This document shows positions 6,354 through 7,744 of a stretch of 7,744 nt of DNA, piece by piece. The DNA is from Alphaproteobacteria bacterium (GTDB lineage: Bacteria > Pseudomonadota > Alphaproteobacteria > Rhodobacterales > Rhodobacteraceae). The translations under genes and the position numbers were made by a program. The stretch covers positions 1-7,744 of the forward strand of contig JAURMY010000276.1 in NCBI GenBank assembly GCA_030830465.1, written 5' to 3'. Below the pieces are notes generated by a model. That model made no database searches. It was given only the letters and a program-made list of their open reading frames with translations, and was not told the origin of the DNA. Numbering within the stretch: the stretch's first letter is position 1; every line of letters starts with the position of its first letter.

Positions 6354-6382
6354 TTGCGGGCCGGCGTTACCGGCAGTACAGT
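6354..6382 (+). promoter_or_regulatory. Possible xth promoter with an inverted repeat in its spacer
   Basis: TTGCGG (6354-6359), a 17-bp spacer and TACAGT (6377-6382) form a moderate sigma-70-like promoter (three and four of six matches). A start near 6389 would give a leader of about 20 bases. The spacer holds GCCGG-CGTTA-CCGGC (6360-6374), a perfect inverted repeat placed where a repressor could act. The xth gene needs its own promoter because a terminator lies upstream. Confidence 0.35.
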
Positions 6383-6407
6383 CCGGCATTGCGAAACGGG
6401 GGTTTGA

Positions 6408-7196
6408 ATGGCGTTTACACTGGCAACCTGGAACATCAACTCTGTCCGCCTGCGCGAGGGGTTGGTGATGAAACTGCTGGCCGAGCAGGCCCCGGATATT
6501 CTGTGCCTGCAAGAATGCAAATCCCCGGTGGAGCTGATCCCGACGGAAGGATTTGCCAGCCTTGGCTATACCCACATGATCGCCAATGGGCAAAAGGGTT
6601 ATAACGGGGTTGCCATCCTTTCGCGCTTGCCGATCACAGCGGTTGCGCAACAGGATTTCGCCGGTCTGGGCCACGCGCGCCACATTGCCGGGCGGCTGGA
6701 AAACGGCGTGACCATCGAAAATTTCTATGTCCCTGCCGGCGGCGACAAGCCTGACCGCGAACTGGACGAGAAATTCGGCCAGAAGCTGGATTACCTGACC
6801 GACATGCGCGACCATTTCCACAAAGCCAGGCCAAAGAAATCCATTCTGGTTGGCGATCTGAACATCGCGCCGCGCGAAGATGACGTCTGGTCGCACAAGC
6901 AACTGTTGAAAATCGTCAGCCATACCCCGATCGAGGTTGAGCATCTGGCCCAGGTGCAGAACGCGGGCGACTGGGTGGATGTGACTCGGGCGGATATCCC
7001 GGAAGGTCTGCTCTATTCCTGGTGGTCCTACCGGTCAAAAGATTGGGACGAGGCCGACAAGGGCCGGCGGCTGGATCACATCTGGGCCACGTCCGACATT
7101 GCCAAGGCCGGACATTCCAGCCGGATTTTGCGCGACGCGCGGGGCTGGGAGAAAACATCAGACCACGCCCCGGTTTTTGCGACATTTGATCTTTAA
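6408..7196 (+). CDS. xth: Exodeoxyribonuclease III
   Basis: Metal-dependent nuclease of the exonuclease III/AP-endonuclease family, 262 residues, the normal size. It cuts the backbone at abasic sites in base-excision repair and removes nucleotides from 3' ends in duplex DNA. Active-site landmarks are all present: N9 and N11 (TWNINS), metal-binding E36 (LCLQECKS), the YVPAGGD segment, D150 and N152 (GDLNIAP), the RRLDHIWA block and the catalytic pair D252-H253 (SDHAP). It is therefore expected to be active and cytoplasmic. The ATG at 6408 is preceded by GGGGG, a loose Shine-Dalgarno match, and the MAFTLATWNINS start fits the family, whose fold begins immediately. A terminator upstream and the candidate promoter at 6354-6382 suggest its own transcript. 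It may read through into the thioredoxin-like gene 81 bases downstream, since no terminator is seen between them. Confidence 0.96.
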   Translation: MAFTLATWNINSVRLREGLVMKLLAEQAPDILCLQECKSPVELIPTEGFASLGYTHMIANGQKGYNGVAILSRLPITAVAQQDFAGLGHARHIAGRLENGVTIENFYVPAGGDKPDRELDEKFGQKLDYLTDMRDHFHKARPKKSILVGDLNIAPREDDVWSHKQLLKIVSHTPIEVEHLAQVQNAGDWVDVTRADIPEGLLYSWWSYRSKDWDEADKGRRLDHIWATSDIAKAGHSSRILRDARGWEKTSDHAPVFATFDL

Positions 7197-7202
7197 CCCG
7201 AT

Positions 7203-7226
7203 TTGGGGCTTGGGGCTTGGACCAAG
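7203..7226. repeat. Tandem TTGGGGC heptamers running into a CTTGG-A-CCAAG palindrome
   Basis: Two full copies of TTGGGGC plus TTGG (7203-7220) run directly into an 11-base palindrome CTTGGACCAAG (7216-7226). They lie in the 81-bp gap between xth and the thioredoxin-like gene. A poor promoter match (TTGGGG, 16 bp, TTAAAT at 7232-7237) overlaps it. It may be a regulatory site or a simple slippage repeat. Confidence 0.45.
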
Positions 7227-7277
7227 GCATCTTAAATAGGGGCAAACACGGCCTGGGGCCGGATCAGGAGAAACATC

Positions 7278-7744
7278 ATGCTTGAATTTGGCAAGGCCAA
7301 GCCCGCCGCCCCTGCCGGTGGATATGTGACCGACGGGTCGGAACGAACCTTCATGGCCGAAGTGATCGACGCCAGCAAAGACGTGCCGGTGATCGTGGAT
7401 TTCTGGGCCCCGTGGTGCGGCCCCTGCAAGACACTGGGCCCCAACCTAGAAGCGGCGGTGAACGCCGCCGGTGGCAAGGTGCGCATGGTCAAGATCAACG
7501 TCGACGAGAACCAGCAGATCGCGGCGCAAATGCGTATTCAGTCGATCCCGGCGGTCTATGCCTTTTTTGACGGCAAACCGGTGGACGGCTTTACCGGCAA
7601 CCAAAGCCCGGCCCAGGTAAAAGAGTTTGTGGCCAAGCTGGCAGCGCTTGCGGGCGATGATGGCCTTGGCGAAGCCCTTGAAATGGCAGAACAAATGCTG
7701 ACTAACGGCGAGGTTGAGGACGCCGCCCAAACCTTTGCAGCCAT
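7278..7744 (+). CDS. ybbN: Thioredoxin-TPR co-chaperone, YbbN/CnoX-like (3' end cut by window edge)
   Basis: The frame from ATG 7278 is open to the window edge (155 complete codons). The start is supported by AGGAG at 7266-7270, 7 bases upstream. After a short Ala/Pro-rich lead, a thioredoxin domain (about 20-122) carries the redox motif WCGPC (C47, C50) and the cis-proline loop SIPAV (P91). From about residue 125 the sequence continues as Ala/Leu/Glu-rich helices (GLGEALEMAEQMLTNGEVEDAAQTF), which look like the first TPR-type helices of YbbN/CnoX proteins. These total about 300 residues, so roughly half is missing. Family members hold unfolding proteins and pass them to GroEL/DnaK. The intact CXXC, absent in E. 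coli CnoX, suggests true redox activity, as reported for Caulobacter. A plain thioredoxin is less likely because the chain runs past its normal end. It may be cotranscribed with xth. Confidence 0.88.
   Translation, partial: MLEFGKAKPAAPAGGYVTDGSERTFMAEVIDASKDVPVIVDFWAPWCGPCKTLGPNLEAAVNAAGGKVRMVKINVDENQQIAAQMRIQSIPAVYAFFDGKPVDGFTGNQSPAQVKEFVAKLAALAGDDGLGEALEMAEQMLTNGEVEDAAQTFAA

Noticed and set aside
7446..7744. Minus-strand frames at the right edge
   Set aside because: They are shadows of the thioredoxin-TPR gene, whose plus-strand frame has a strong ribosome site and an intact WCGPC motif.

Overview
The window looks like a chromosomal stretch from a Rhodobacterales-type alphaproteobacterium (Roseobacter/Rhodobacter relatives). 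The evidence is a short Porin_4-like outer-membrane porin, an OmpR-type regulator closely resembling alphaproteobacterial CenR, a GTP cyclohydrolase II with a decayed RibB-like front domain, and a thioredoxin-TPR (YbbN/CnoX-like) protein behind exonuclease III. Most genes are GC-rich; the TPR-sulfotransferase is visibly less so. I see no phage, transposon, CRISPR, tRNA or rRNA.

Layout, left to right: (1) the 3' part of a porin gene (+), cut by the left edge inside its signal peptide and closed by a strong intrinsic terminator; (2) convergent to it, a 649-residue TPR-sulfotransferase (-); (3) a 155-bp divergent gap, then yggS (+), a PLP-homeostasis protein; (4) tail to tail with yggS, a two-gene minus-strand unit, ribA followed by an L,D-transpeptidase (YkuD) gene whose GTG start overlaps the ribA stop by 4 bases; (5) a 161-bp divergent gap, then a CenR-like response regulator (+); (6) a 243-bp gap holding inverted repeats, a candidate small RNA ending in an intrinsic terminator, and a possible xth promoter; (7) xth (exonuclease III, +); (8) the first half of a thioredoxin-TPR co-chaperone gene (+), cut by the right edge.

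Most of this is housekeeping: riboflavin synthesis, PLP balance, DNA repair, proteostasis and envelope. An envelope theme links the porin, the L,D-transpeptidase and the CenR-like regulator, which is known in relatives to be an essential envelope regulator. No convincing new multi-gene system is visible. The best candidate for something undescribed is the roughly 100-nt RNA between the regulator and xth: a GC-rich stem-loop, a single-stranded CUCCC-containing linker, and a terminator hairpin with a U6 tail. Secondary points are a possible disulfide in the porin constriction loop, the compositionally distinct sulfotransferase, the degenerate RibB-like domain, and an L,D-transpeptidase without a visible signal peptide coupled to ribA.
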